Assembly (NCBI GenBank): GCA_023053545.1 | Contig: JAKZAN010000095.1 | Location: 1 to 64,000 of the forward strand | Direction of reading: 5' to 3' | Source: Lepidurus packardi | Lineage: Eukaryota > Arthropoda > Branchiopoda > Notostraca > Triopsidae | DNA: 64,000 bases | Shown here: positions 34,762 through 45,692 of the stretch, piece by piece | Position numbering within the stretch: the first letter of the stretch is position 1 | Layout: the number at the start of each line of letters is the position of its first letter | Made by a program: the position numbers and the translations under genes | The notes under the pieces: model-generated | Database searches by the model: none | What the model was told of the DNA's origin: nothing | The model's input: the letters and a program-made list of their open reading frames with translations, nothing else

Positions 34762-37401
34762 TCATTTCTTGCTTTCCTCCTTCTTGCCGGTGGCGTTATT
34801 GTTAGCGTTCTGCTGGGTCTGGCTACGCTGTGCTGGGTTCTGCATTATCGATACTCCTGGCGGTAGTCCGTAGTTCATCATGTTTCCTCCCATAGGTCCC
34901 ATCTGCATCATAGGGAAGTATTGGCCTGGTTGCTGTCCTCCTTGTCCTGGATTCTGTTGAGGCGGTCCTCCCATCATTGGCTGTCCGCCCATACCCATCA
35001 TGCCCATCGGGTACCCTCCTCCCATATGCATAGGCATTCCAGCCATTCCTGGAGGCATCATTCCTTGCATTTGTTGCATCTGCTGCATCTGTTGCATCTG
35101 TTGCATCTGCTGCATCTGTTGCTGCAATTGTTGCATTCCAGCTATGTTGGGCATTCCAGACATCCCCTGCATACCTGACATCGCCTGCATCATTTGATTT
35201 GAAGAAGACCCATCGTTGCTGCCTCCTTGTGGCTGGAATGGGGGCATCATGATCATGGGTTGTTGCATTCCAGACATCTCCATGCCAGGTGGTGCTCCGG
35301 CCATCATCTGCATACCTCCAGGACCCATTCCTTGTGGAGCCATAATTAAGCCTCCTCCAGGCATCATCATCATTGGCATCCTATTGCCATTGTTATTGTT
35401 AGCGTTCGCGGAATGAGTAGCCCCTTCGGGTTTTCCTTCTTCCCCTTTTCCGCCTTCTTTCTTCTCACCAGCTTTGTTATCATTTTTTGGTGCCATATTC
35501 GGATTCATCATGAACGTACCTGGGGGCATACCGAAAGGCATACCCATCTGCATTCCGGGTGGGGCTCCCATCATGCCCATTTGTTGGCCCATTTGACCAT
35601 TCATGGGAAAGCCTTGCATTCCTTGCTGCATTCCTGGAATATTCATGGGCATGGCCATAAATTGAGGAGCTCCTTGTCCTTGACCGTTTGAGGAATTGCT
35701 ATTGCTCTGACCTCCGGGAGGCATCATGTTAGGTGGAAGCATAACTGCCATCATCCCTGGAGGAACACCGGGATGTCCGTTCATTTGTCCTTGCATCCCA
35801 GCGAACATTGGTGATCCGGGTTGTCCAGGCATTGCACCTTGCATGAAGGACATTGGGAAACCTGCTTCGCCAGGGTTCATAGGGTAACCCATCATCTGGC
35901 CAGGCATCATTCCGAATGACATTTTGGGAGGCTCATCTTTTTTGTTTCCGTCCTGTTTATTTGTACCAGATTACTTTTCAGAGTCTTTCTGTTGCTGATT
36001 CTTTTGAGCGTTTTGCTGTTGCTGCATATGGGGAGGTAGCATTTGGGGCATCATAATCATTGGCATGCCTCCGGGGCCCATCACAGCCATCCCGGGGGGA
36101 ACTCCTCCCATCATTTGTCCGTGACCACCTTGACCTCCAGCCTGTTGTTGGCCTCCCTGGCCTCCTTGGCTTCCGCCTTGCTGAGGAGGAGCACGAATCA
36201 TTACGGGTCCGTTTTGAGTCATTGCCATCATTGCACCTGGAGGCATTCCTGGCATTCCTGGCATTCCGGGCATTCCTGGCATCCCAGACATCATACCTCC
36301 AGGCATTCCAGCCATCATTCCAGGAGGCATTCCTGGCATAACTTGCATCCCAGGGGGAAGCGACATGAATCCCGAAGGCATCATCTTACTCATATCTGGC
36401 TGTTGTGATTGTTGTCCCTGATGTTGTCCTTGATTGCTGCCAGCAGGTTGCCTATTGCTGTTATTGGTTTTGTTAAAGTCGTCATCCTGTCTCTCCTTCG
36501 ACTCATTGACTAACTGCTGCTGCTGTTTGGCTATGATTATTTTCATGTGCTCAGGTGGGATGTTGTTATATTGCGGGTTCATACCGTTTGTACCTGGCTG
36601 AGGACTTGAAATCATTTGCTGTGGGGGTTTGCTGGGGTTCATGGATGCATTAGTTTGGTTATTCGAGCCTGCCTGGTCCTTTACCATACCATTCGACACT
36701 TGTTCGAATTGCTTGTCTGGCATCAGATGATAAGGCATGGGAGGCTGTTTGCCCTGGCTTCTTGCGGGATATGCTGCATTTTTTGCCTGAGGGGCATTGT
36801 TAGGAGTGTTTGTCCATACTGGTTTCGTGATGCTGGCATTCACATTGGGGGCTGGGCTGGTCGTAACGCTCTGAGTCATAAGTACCTATTTTTTATGTGT
36901 TGTGACCTATTTCCCGCCAGCACTGTCCTACTTTGCCTTGCTGACTATTTTCTACTTGAGCTTTTCGGTCTTCTTTTTGACGCTCACAGTTGAAGAGGGT
37001 TCCTTGACTACAACGTTCTTAATGGTGGGTTGTCCTTTCTTCTTTTTGATATTGGAGGAGTATTCCTCTTCATCCTCTTAGGATTCTGGCAGCCCCTTGT
37101 TACTGGGTTCGGGTTTGGAGATAGACTGGTTTGAGGGCATTGGGGGAGCAAGGGGAGGTTGTTGCTGCTGCAGTGGTTGTGGCTGGGATTATTATTTCTT
37201 ATTCTGGCGGTTGCGTCGAGTTGTGTACTTGCACTCTGCAGGGGTGGCGGTGGGGGCTAGCTGTACTTTTTTGCCAGACTTATCGTCATGGGGACGTTTG
37301 CTGTTATGTTTTTTGGGGAGTTTGTTTTAATCTGTGGGGTTTTAATGTGAATGAAGGGCGGTTGAGAGTTGGGATAGAAGTTTAAAGAATAATACACTCA
37401 T
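34762..37401 (-). CDS. Met/Gln/Pro/Gly-rich low-complexity protein
   Basis: 879 residues without introns if started at ATG 37401. The standard code would see only two fragments (from 36879 and 35922). The first roughly 170 residues are basic (KRPHDDKSGKKVQL; TTRRNRQNKK; KKKKGQPTIKN) and contain an acidic patch (EEDEEEY). The rest is dominated by Pro-Gly-Met and Gln-Gln-Met repeats (GMPGMPGMPGMPGMPPG; MQQMQQMQQMQQM). It ends GKKEESKK. Such composition is typical of phase-separating or RNA-granule proteins, which is inference. The start is uncertain: ATG 37401 is first in frame; alternatively a 5' intron or ATG 36879. Confidence 0.7.
35073..35130 (-). repeat. In-frame Gln-Gln-Met codon repeat
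   Basis: Tandem trinucleotide-based repeat encoding consecutive MQQ units inside the Met-rich gene (TTGCATCTG/CTGCATCTG on the plus strand). A candidate for length polymorphism. Confidence 0.7.
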
Positions 37402-37553
37402 AAACTATAATAGTCGAGATTTCTACTTGGCACCCAATAGGCATTGGCAGTTCTAACCTGCCAATATTGCCAGCAGATTCTATTAAAATTAAGCAGAGCG
37501 GACCCAGAGAAAGACTTAATTCAACACACCTATTTCTGTGGCACTGTCATTTC

Positions 37554-38174
37554 TCAACTTAAAAACTGTGCCTCCAAATAGGCACTCACGGATTTAGGTG
37601 CAAATACATGGATTCGGTTTTTTAGAAAGCTATTTTTACCTGAGTTGTTGTAACTCTGCTCGCTGTAGCTCTACTCCTGCTCCGAGTCTGACTCTGACGC
37701 TGAATCCGACTCCGACTCCTCCTCCTCGTCTGCTTCCACTGGCTTTTTCTTATGCGAAGTAACCGCCGTCGTCGTTGCGCCGTTCCCAGCGATATATTAT
37801 TTCCTAGCTTATTGATAGATCTCATTATTCAGATCCGGCGATGCTGGCGAGTCCTGCAGCCTTGCCTCTTTCTCCAGCGCCATCTGCAGCCCCACAACAT
37901 CAATCACTATCGGGGCGATCACGTTTTCTTCAACCAACTTGGGTTAGTGGGATGCTCGGATCTCATCGATGATGGCTTCAGAAGGCGGGAGAACTGGGGA
38001 CTAGGCAACCTGGAGCGAGGTGGGGTTGGGATGTTCGATGTCCATGGACTGAGGAACGTGGTGGGGAGGGTGTTATTAGGTAGGAGGAGGGGGCTGGGGG
38101 ATGGGTTAAGGAAGGGGGTCGTTTTGGGGTTGGGGGTCGGGGATTGGCTCGACGGGAGCTAGTTATGTGCTCAT
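37554..38174 (-). CDS. Small acidic disordered protein, unknown
   Basis: 206 residues, single exon, ATG 38174 to TGA 37554-37556, with about ten TAA/TAG in frame, so the standard code shows no gene here. Pro-rich start (EPIPDPQPQNDP), a helical middle (APIVIDVVGLQMALEKEARL) and a Ser/Glu/Asp tract (EEEESESDSASESDSEQEES). The continuity of the frame and the sensible amino-acid composition are the evidence; there is no family match. Confidence 0.55.
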
Positions 38175-39220
38175 TTAAGAGAGAGTGTTTTAGAATTAAG
38201 GTATATTAAGTAATAGGAGGAGTATGATTAAAATGATTATGGGGAGAAGAGAGGTAGGAGTGGGATTTAAAAGGACAAGAATTTTGAAGAAAATACAAAT
38301 CAGTCGCCAGGGTGTATGCATATCTGCACATATCTATTATTTTACCACCATACTCCGTTTGTTCTAAAAGCTTATACCCACCCATCAACACCAATACCCG
38401 AATCGCTGGTGTTGATCAGAACTCCGAGAAACTATCACCCCGCCACAACCCACCATATCAAAGAGGACACGCTCCGGCAACAATATTTTTAAAAATATCA
38501 AAAAACTGTGAAATATTCCGATGGATGGTCAGTGTTCGTATATGTTCGTTCAGATTATTACTCTCAATATTTTTACTGGTCTTTGGAGACCATAATAAAG
38601 GTTGGTGAAATGTTATCATATATGTGTAGAGGGTTGGCGTATGGCGGAGTTGGCGTTGCGGGGGTAATTTGAGAGCCCGAGCGTAGACGGTTTCAGGAAG
38701 TTTTATATCATCAGGGGCAGTCTGACTAGCAACAGAGAGCAGCAACTTCAGAGAACAGCGAAACAGGTCAAAAATGGGGAAAATATGGTGGACTATTATG
38801 GGTGTTGCGTTGGTGGTCTATAAACAAAAAATGGAGTTTTTTCTTGACGAATCACATAAAAATATTAAAAATCATCATCATCCTTCCAATTAGTTATCGA
38901 TAGATCCCTCCCTCTTTATTGCAGAACAGCAATAAACATAAAATATACATCATCGACACTCGACTCGTAATTTCAGAGTTCAAAAACAACTAAATGTTGA
39001 TCCCAGCGTCCACTCCCTATAATAAAACACGTAGACAGACACCCAGGCCTTGGGGCACTTCCCGCAAAACGGCTTCCTGACAAGGCACTGGCTGCCACCG
39101 ACTCCCGAGTCGCGGGGGCTGGCGAAGTTGTCAACCAACCACACATCATGCAGTCTGACCCTATCTCTCCGCCACCATCCATCAGGCCGAGACTCTAAAA
39201 TATGATTTTCAAATAAGAAT
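38175..39220. other. Intergenic, AT-rich with a GC-rich island
   Basis: About 1 kb with no convincing gene. Within it, 38985-39180 is markedly GC-rich compared with its surroundings and includes the palindrome-like GACTCCCGAGTC. Two minus-strand frames across the island lack TGA for about 65-70 codons, but neither is convincing. Confidence 0.35.
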
Positions 39221-39592
39221 ATGGTTTGCCCTTTTTCTGCTGATTTGCTCAGATCGTCAAAAAAACTACAGATTTTTAAAAATTATCAAAAATGTGTAAT
39301 TAGTAATGGTACAACACTGTTTGCTCACAACCCGTCAGCAAATACCATGAGGGGTCATAAGAACAGGCGAACAACGAGATATCTACAAATGGAGTATATG
39401 ATTACGGATTCGTCTAGGAAAACCGTGGGTTTGCTGATACAGGATCCACGCAACTCATGGCGTAGATAACCAGAAATTCGGAGAGCTGGGGAAGCATGGG
39501 AATTCAATCTCATCCATTATAAACTATATATTTTCAGTTTCCGCAAAACCATCATCCAAGCTATTAGAAAGAATGCCAATGTCACGATCTGA
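39221..39592 (+). CDS. Possible small basic protein
   Basis: A 123-codon frame, ATG 39221 to TGA 39590-39592, with one TAA read as Glu. Basic, with RGHKNRRTTRYLQM and FSFRKTIIQAIRKN. No homology or strong coding signature; it may be spurious. Confidence 0.25.
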
Positions 39593-39686
39593 GGGTTGTT
39601 ATATTTCTTATGTGTAGACATTCTTTACGCATCTATGTATCTCGCTTAAAAATTAGATTGTTCATTCTATAGTCGCCAGCCATCTC

Positions 39687-39977
39687 TCACGCACCCCCAT
39701 CTCTCTCCCTACTCTACAACATGCTCGTCCCTTGCTACCGCTACTCCAGCGAAGCAATCGTCGACCTCGTGGTCTTTCGTTTGCTGGGTCTCGACAAAGT
39801 GCATGAGGTAGATGCGATGGGACGGGCCTGTGGATTAGATTGGTAGGTGACAGCGATATGGTTGGGGATGAGACGACGCTGGTGCCTGTAGACGCAGAAG
39901 AGAGGCAGAATAAATAGAATGAATGTTAGAAAGATGCCAATGAGGACAGTGATAGCGAGCACCTCAGTTTGGTTCAT
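39687..39977 (-). CDS. Small single-pass membrane protein
   Basis: 96 residues from ATG 39977 to TGA 39687-39689. One strong transmembrane helix near the N-terminus (ITVLIGIFLTFILFILPLF), followed by a basic cytosolic-type tail (CVYRHQRRL; RPSKRKTTRS) and three TAG read as Glu near the end. Unknown function. Confidence 0.5.
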
Positions 39978-40570
39978 GGGAAAGAAGAGAGAAATTAAAT
40001 GAGACTATTATAAAAATGGAGAAAGCAGGCAGAAGGTAATTTGATAATGATAATCTATTGGGCTATGAACACAGGGGATTATATGGCTATTCCTACTTGG
40101 CTAATACAAGTGATTAATAAGGGGTGACCCTCAAAGAAGGTGGAACGGTCGCGACATCGAATTCCATGCTTTGTGCTATATAGGATGTACACATAGAGGG
40201 GCTATACACCCATTGAGAACACCCTTTCCCAGCTTCAATTAAGCTTGTCATTTACTGAAAGCAGCCGGAGCAGTTCGACGAAGTCAAAGAAGGACGACAT
40301 TTATTTTTGATAAAAGAACCAACGGAGAAATAAGAACCAACGGAGAAATAAGTGTGATTTAATTGCGAGAACCTCTGCTGGCACTCTTGATGACGTTCAA
40401 AATATGTAATATCTGCAGCAGCCCAATTAGCCATCCAAATGGGATAGCTAGATTAAACACTATTGATTAGGGCAGGCACTCTCTGCAAATCCTGGCTTTT
40501 AATACATTATCTACTATTCCCATAATAATTTTTAAGAAAATCACTTTTATTCACAAATAATCCCTCCATC
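39978..40570. other. Intergenic with an 18-nt direct repeat
   Basis: Spacer between the small membrane and Cys-rich protein genes. It contains an 18-nt unit, AAGAACCAACGGAGAAAT, in two tandem copies at about 40315-40351. A TGA-free minus-strand frame across it is listed among rejected items. Confidence 0.35.
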
Positions 40571-40915
40571 ATGAAACTCGCCTTCATCACTGCCGCCCTC
40601 GTCGCCGTTGCCTCCTCCTTCTCTCCGTTGCCGACAAGACCGGCCTCGGAGGAGACCCTGCCCTCGAACAGTGCATTGCTGAGAGATGCCCCACTGAGTA
40701 CGCGAAGTGCCTCGCTACCAGCGGATGCAAGGAGAAGCTCGAGAAGTGCGAGGCCAAGTGCGGTGCCAAGGTCGACTACACCTGCTGGTCTCTGTGCATC
40801 GGACTGCCCGGCGCCGCTGCCAACACTGCTAACTGCGCTGTGAAACAAGGCTGCCTCGCGAGTGGCCAGTTCGGCGACATTCATCCAGGGTGTGTACGAC
40901 CTGATCAATAACTGA
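40571..40915 (+). CDS. Small secreted Cys-rich protein; frame breaks
   Basis: About 114 residues. A textbook signal peptide (MKLAFITAALVAVASS) starts at ATG 40571. The mature part is read two bases over: DKTGLGGDPALEQCIAERC, YAKCLATSGCKEKLEKCEAKCG, DYTCWSLCIGLPGAA and KQGCLASGQFGD, about ten Cys in regular spacing. The natural ending FIQGVYDLINN plus TGA (40913-40915) is back in the starting frame. So there are two compensating frame breaks (near 40620, after TTCTCTCC, and near 40880). No intron with normal borders explains both. Either assembly indels or a decayed gene. Strongly GC-biased third positions suggest high expression. Confidence 0.6.
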
Positions 40916-41258
40916 TCGTGAGAAATATATTCATTGCTGATGAGAAATCGAGAATTAGTGCCTAGTGCTGCTTTAGATTGAGTTTGACAGTTTTGGCTTT
41001 CAAGTAATGCTTCGGAACTTTTTACGGGTGGATGGTTATATATCTACCTACGACTATGCCTAATGTGCAGAGAGTGTGATCCCCATAAATTGATTATTCA
41101 CTACTATCCCTATAAAAGACTCAGAACGACCCTTTCGGCTGTCTTTCCGAGTATTAGAACCTGACAAAATCCTGAAATGCTCTGACTTATATTCCATCAG
41201 GCATTTTCAATGAGTCGCCTAAAATACTTCCACTATCACATTCCACTGACTCTCATTT
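40916..41258. other. Convergent intergenic region
   Basis: About 340 nt of AT-rich 3' flank between the Cys-rich protein gene and the exonuclease gene; nothing recognised. Confidence 0.4.
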
Positions 41259-44200
41259 TCAGTCGAAATGCACAAACACTTTCTTGTTCCTCACATTCAG
41301 TTTTCGTTGTCTGCACCGCACTTACTCGACCTGCTGCTGTACCTGCGCCGGTGCCTGCTCTATCTCCTACAGCTGCTTTAGCAATGTATAAACTAGGATT
41401 TCGCTGTCCATCCGTGCGTAATCGATCATTTCTGTGAACAAAGGTCTAATTCTCCAGTCTGCACGCTGGAAGTCCTTTATCAAAGTGTATCCCAGCCTTT
41501 TCTTAACTAGTTCTTTCAGAGACACGGATGTATTTTCTTTAGTAAGGATGATTTCAGTCCTACATGTGTCAAACACATTGCACGTCTTGAACCCATAGTC
41601 CTCATAGAGCCATCTCAAGTCATTGTCACATCCGTGCATGACCTTCAAGATTTCTGGATTCTCGAAGAAGCTCTTAAGCTGCTTAGTTATATGATCTCGC
41701 AAGAAGAGAGCATCAATTATGTAAGAAGCACTTGAGTTGCTGAGTTGTATCGTGCAGATGAAGCTATGATCTTTGGAAGCATAGTACTCTAAGTCAACTC
41801 CCCAGATAGTATAAGCTAGTGGACTGCTATTAATGCCTGAAGTCAACTCATTCAGCGCTGCAAAGGTGTCAATGAAGTGTAGCTTTCGTTTCTGTTTCGA
41901 ATTTTCAATAAACTATCCTATGTTCTTGGCAGGCATGGAGTTCAATTGCATCATGAGAGCAGACTCATCAGGAGTCATAAGCTCTTTGATGATGTTATTA
42001 GGTATCTGCTGGACGATGACTTGTTCTTTGGGATAATCCTTGAAGGATACTGTGTAGCTGGGTATCTGGAAGCTGAAAGTGGCAATTTGTTATTCTCCGA
42101 CATACTCTTTGAGGATCTTGGCGATGTCATGGATGTTGTTCAGGAGGCAGTACTAGATGAGATTGAGACTGGTACCAACCGACTGCTTATGAGTTACGAT
42201 GAGCTTCACGAGATCTTGTTTCTTCCACAACCCCATTCCTTTATTGCTCTTGAATTTTTCGGAAAGAATGTCTACAATTGTTGATACCTTCCTGAAAACA
42301 ACCAGGTTATTCAGCACGATTTCTACAGCCTAGAGGGTGTTTGTAGCGTCGGAGTCTATTTGTAGCAGAGCAGTGAGTATATCTTAGGACAGTTCCTCCT
42401 TAGCTGTGATTCCCAAGACGCCGGAAAGCAGCACAGTATGTCTAGCGTGCGAAATCACACCTAGGACTGTCTGCAACTGAACATTTGTGTTACTACTGGC
42501 CAGCAACTTATCCAAGAGTATCCGCTCTTCTGCCTCACTCAGAACTGCAGTGGCCAGCAAAAACCTGACAAAATCAACTTTAGATGCCTCTTTATTGAGT
42601 TTTATTATTTAGCTGAACAATAGCTCTTTATCCTATCGATGAAGGGTGCTCGCAAACGTGGCACCGAACTTCTAGTTGCAGTCGATAACCTACAGAACGT
42701 TGTCTTGGTGTCCGAAGTATCTGCAGACTTCCATGAATTGGCCGAATGTAAAGTTTCTCCGATATTCATTTTCGGGGCTGAAAACTTTCTCAATGCTGTA
42801 CCTTAAACACTCCAAAGCGAACTCCGACTCAGAACAAGCACTCACCTCCATACAACTGAAACCATGTATGTCTCTCTAGTTAAAGTCGATATTGTGAACC
42901 TCGACTAACTCTTTCAGCAGAGGCAAGAAGCCGTACTTGGCAGCCATAACTGCAAGATTCTAGCCTTTGTTAGTCTTCTGCCTCAAATTGGCACCTTTTG
43001 AAACCAGTAAATGGAAGCTTTAAATTGCATTCGAGCTGACGGAACTGAAGAGCGGAGTAAAACCATCCTCATCTGCAATTTCGAGAGGATGACCGTATTG
43101 GATGAGTAACTAGGCACAAGCAGGAGAATCAGGGAGATAACTACTGCCTCGTCGTTTTCCGTTGCGTCCCCCTTCGATACCCCACACTGCGTTATGGAGG
43201 GGAGTCCTCCCCTTGGAGTCTATGTGGAGCATTTTAACTTTAATATCGAGGAGGAATTGAACGACTTCAATATGTCCCAAATAGCACGCTTTAGATAGGG
43301 GTGTTCTGTCAAGTTTGGATGGGAAGTTGGGGTCACACCCCTTTTCGTATAGATACTTGACAATTTCCAGCTGTCCTTCGAAAGCACTCAGGTAGAAAAC
43401 AGTCCTGTTTTGGTATTAGAGATGGTGCACATTGACTGTAATTTCTTCTACGAGGTATTTTATCAGATCTTGATTACCAAGCTTGACCGCATAGAAGAGA
43501 GGAGTCTGCTTTTCTTTATCTAGTGCCTCGAAGTCTGCCTTGAATTCGTGATGCAACATTTTAATCATGTCAAGATATCCTTTTTCTGCAGCCACATGCA
43601 CAGGATTCCTTTCCATCTCCGGCTCGATAACTTCGAGCAAGTCGCGATTGTCCTTGAGCAGAACATATATCTTTTAGATTTAGTTGTTGGACACGAGAGA
43701 CATGAACTCCTTGTTGGTCTTACGTTTGACTAGTGACTTTTCCATGATTTTGGTGTATTTCTGGGTGAGGATGGTCGGGTCGAATTTGAAGTCCAGATCG
43801 CTATTGAACTTGTTGATGAAAGTCTTATAGAATTTGACGAGCGGGCCGAGTTTCTCGGTATCGGCATTGGATTTGTAGATCTTGGGCCACACTTTGCACT
43901 TGGATAACGAGGAACAAACAATGATGTCAGCCAACTAGAATTAGTAATCCGAGAAATCCAGCTATTCAAGAGTCCGATGTTGTTATGCTTTTGGTTGCTG
44001 ATAGTTCTCGGTCCCTGCCTCACTCTGCAGCAACTCCCAATGATCCTTGAAACCTTCTCTCGATTACTTAGCGCGATTTGATTGTTTGTGAGGGAACAGG
44101 TGATTCTTGATTTTGATTATTTATGCGTATAGGTCGTAAGAAGAGTTTTCTCTTCGGATCAGGGAGTTGGCTATCGTGATGATCACTTCATTTGGGGGCA

Positions 44201-44360
44201 TATTTTTTTGGGGGTTATTTGATTTGTAGAAGGGCTGCCCGATTTCGAGGAGGTAGCCGTAGTTAAGGTCGGTGAGGGATTGGAACTGGCCCTGGATGAC
44301 GGTGAAGGCTTCAGTCTTGTAGATTCTGTTGAGTACCTTGGACTACCACTTGAGGAGCAT
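41259..44360 (-). CDS. Ankyrin-repeat protein fused to DEDDy 3'-5' exonuclease (Rrp6/EXOSC10-like) domain
   Basis: 1033 residues, no intron. After a 230-residue N-terminal region come about six ankyrin repeats at roughly 240-480 (RNPVHVAAEKGYLDMIKML; KQTPLFYAVKLGNQDLIKYL; DRTPLSKACYLGHIEVVQFL; GRTPLHNAVWG; DGFTPLFSSVSS), and a helical linker. At about 838-1000 is a DnaQ-like domain with all DEDDy residues: VDLEYY (D,E), HGCDNDLRWL (D) and YARMDSE (Y,D). ADWRIRPL is the signature of Rrp6/EXOSC10. It lacks an HRDC domain; the tail is short and basic. Predicted to trim RNA 3' ends, perhaps recruited by the ankyrin array. About 20 in-frame TAA/TAG. The fusion is seen directly: one uninterrupted frame from ATG 44360 to TGA 41259-41261. 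Confidence 0.85.
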
Positions 44361-44564
44361 GTTGAATGATGAAGTAGATGGGGTGATAAATTTATAAACA
44401 CATCTGGAACTCGATCGATAACAATCAACTCCCTGTAGTAACTGGACTAATCTAATGAATTCTAAGCATACTAAAATATCCGGAGATTTTCTACTTCCCA
44501 AAAGACAGCAGCAGCGAAGATATAAGATTAATATCCTTTATTGCTACTGACCATACATCGAAGC

Positions 44565-45616
44565 ATGAGCCTCGAGTTCAATGCCACCCTCAAGCTTCTC
44601 GAGGAATTCAACTATACCATTGCCCTCATCCGCAAAACTATCGACTCAGAAGGTATCAACCAGAATGCCACCCCTCTTAAACTACCCTAGATCCCGAATA
44701 AATCCATAATCTGCAACTCGTATCCCCTCACGACTAACCACAATCCTATGTCTCCCTTTATTTAGAGTGTCTTGAGATGCAATGTCCTCACCAAATAAAT
44801 CGCAGAGAAGTTCAAAAACAGGCGGTATGACCTTGGAGAAACCCTCAAGATCCAGAAACTAGAAAAAGATTTCAAGCAGGTACTACTAACCCATAACAAC
44901 ATCACGCATATCGTCTTCCAGCTGTTGAACACTTATAGCATCCAACTGCAGAAGTACGAGAAGAGGAAAGAAACAGAGCTCGAGGTAGAAAGAGCATCCT
45001 ACCGTGAATGTAGCAACATCCCAGTCAGCATCTTCAATAACTCAATCTAGCATACAATGTCACCCAGGCCAAAACAAAAAGTAATGGGAATCCTGCAGGC
45101 AACAGGCAGAAGAATAGTAATAGCAACAACCCTCGCACCCAGAATCAGAACCTCACCGCACGACCGATCCGAAGAGCAGCAGATTCAGACAACGACTCAG
45201 ATGAGGACAATTCAACCAAACCCCAGAAAATTGAGCTGGTCTAAGTGAACCAGGATTTGCTGATCCAAAATCAGATGATCGAGGAGAAGGCTAACGATCT
45301 GATGAACATCAAGAACCAGTTCGAGACCGTGCTGGAGATTCAGAAGGAGATGGCGCAGATGATTAAAGAGCAAGGGGAACAGCTGAACGAGGCAGAGGAT
45401 AATATCAATGGTGCGAATAAAAATGTGCACGAAGCAAAGGACAACATTAAGGAGGTAATCAGACTTTATTGATAACCATTATTTTGACCGTATCGGAGGA
45501 TTTCTCAGGCCAAAGAACATCACAAAGCAGCGAAAAAAAAGAAAATGATTATCATGGGCATCGTGGCGCTGGTCATTATCATTATCATTGTGCCTTTAAT
45601 CGCCAAATTCACATGA
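44565..45616 (+). CDS. Syntaxin-type Qa-SNARE
   Basis: 316 residues in three exons (introns 45004-45050, 47 nt with a GTG donor, and 45455-45508, 54 nt). A helical N-terminal part fits an Habc bundle. The SNARE motif (about 225-285) contains IEEKANDLMNIKNQF and KEQGEQLNEAEDNI; the Gln of EQGE aligns with the syntaxin zero-layer Gln. A Lys-rich juxtamembrane stretch (KAAKKKK) and a C-terminal anchor (IIMGIVALVIIIIIVPLI) complete the layout. It drives vesicle fusion; the compartment cannot be assigned from sequence alone. Confidence 0.9.
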
Positions 45617-45692
45617 GTAACAGTTCATTGCCCCCATACTGGTCGATCAACTCCTTATCTCCTGCTACATTCCTTACTGATTAACTTGATAA

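Noticed and set aside
39964..40434. TGA-free minus-strand frame of 156 codons containing a repeated YFSVGS
   Set aside because: It overlaps the start of the better-supported small membrane protein gene and lies in AT-rich spacer; the repeat is explained by an 18-nt tandem duplication.
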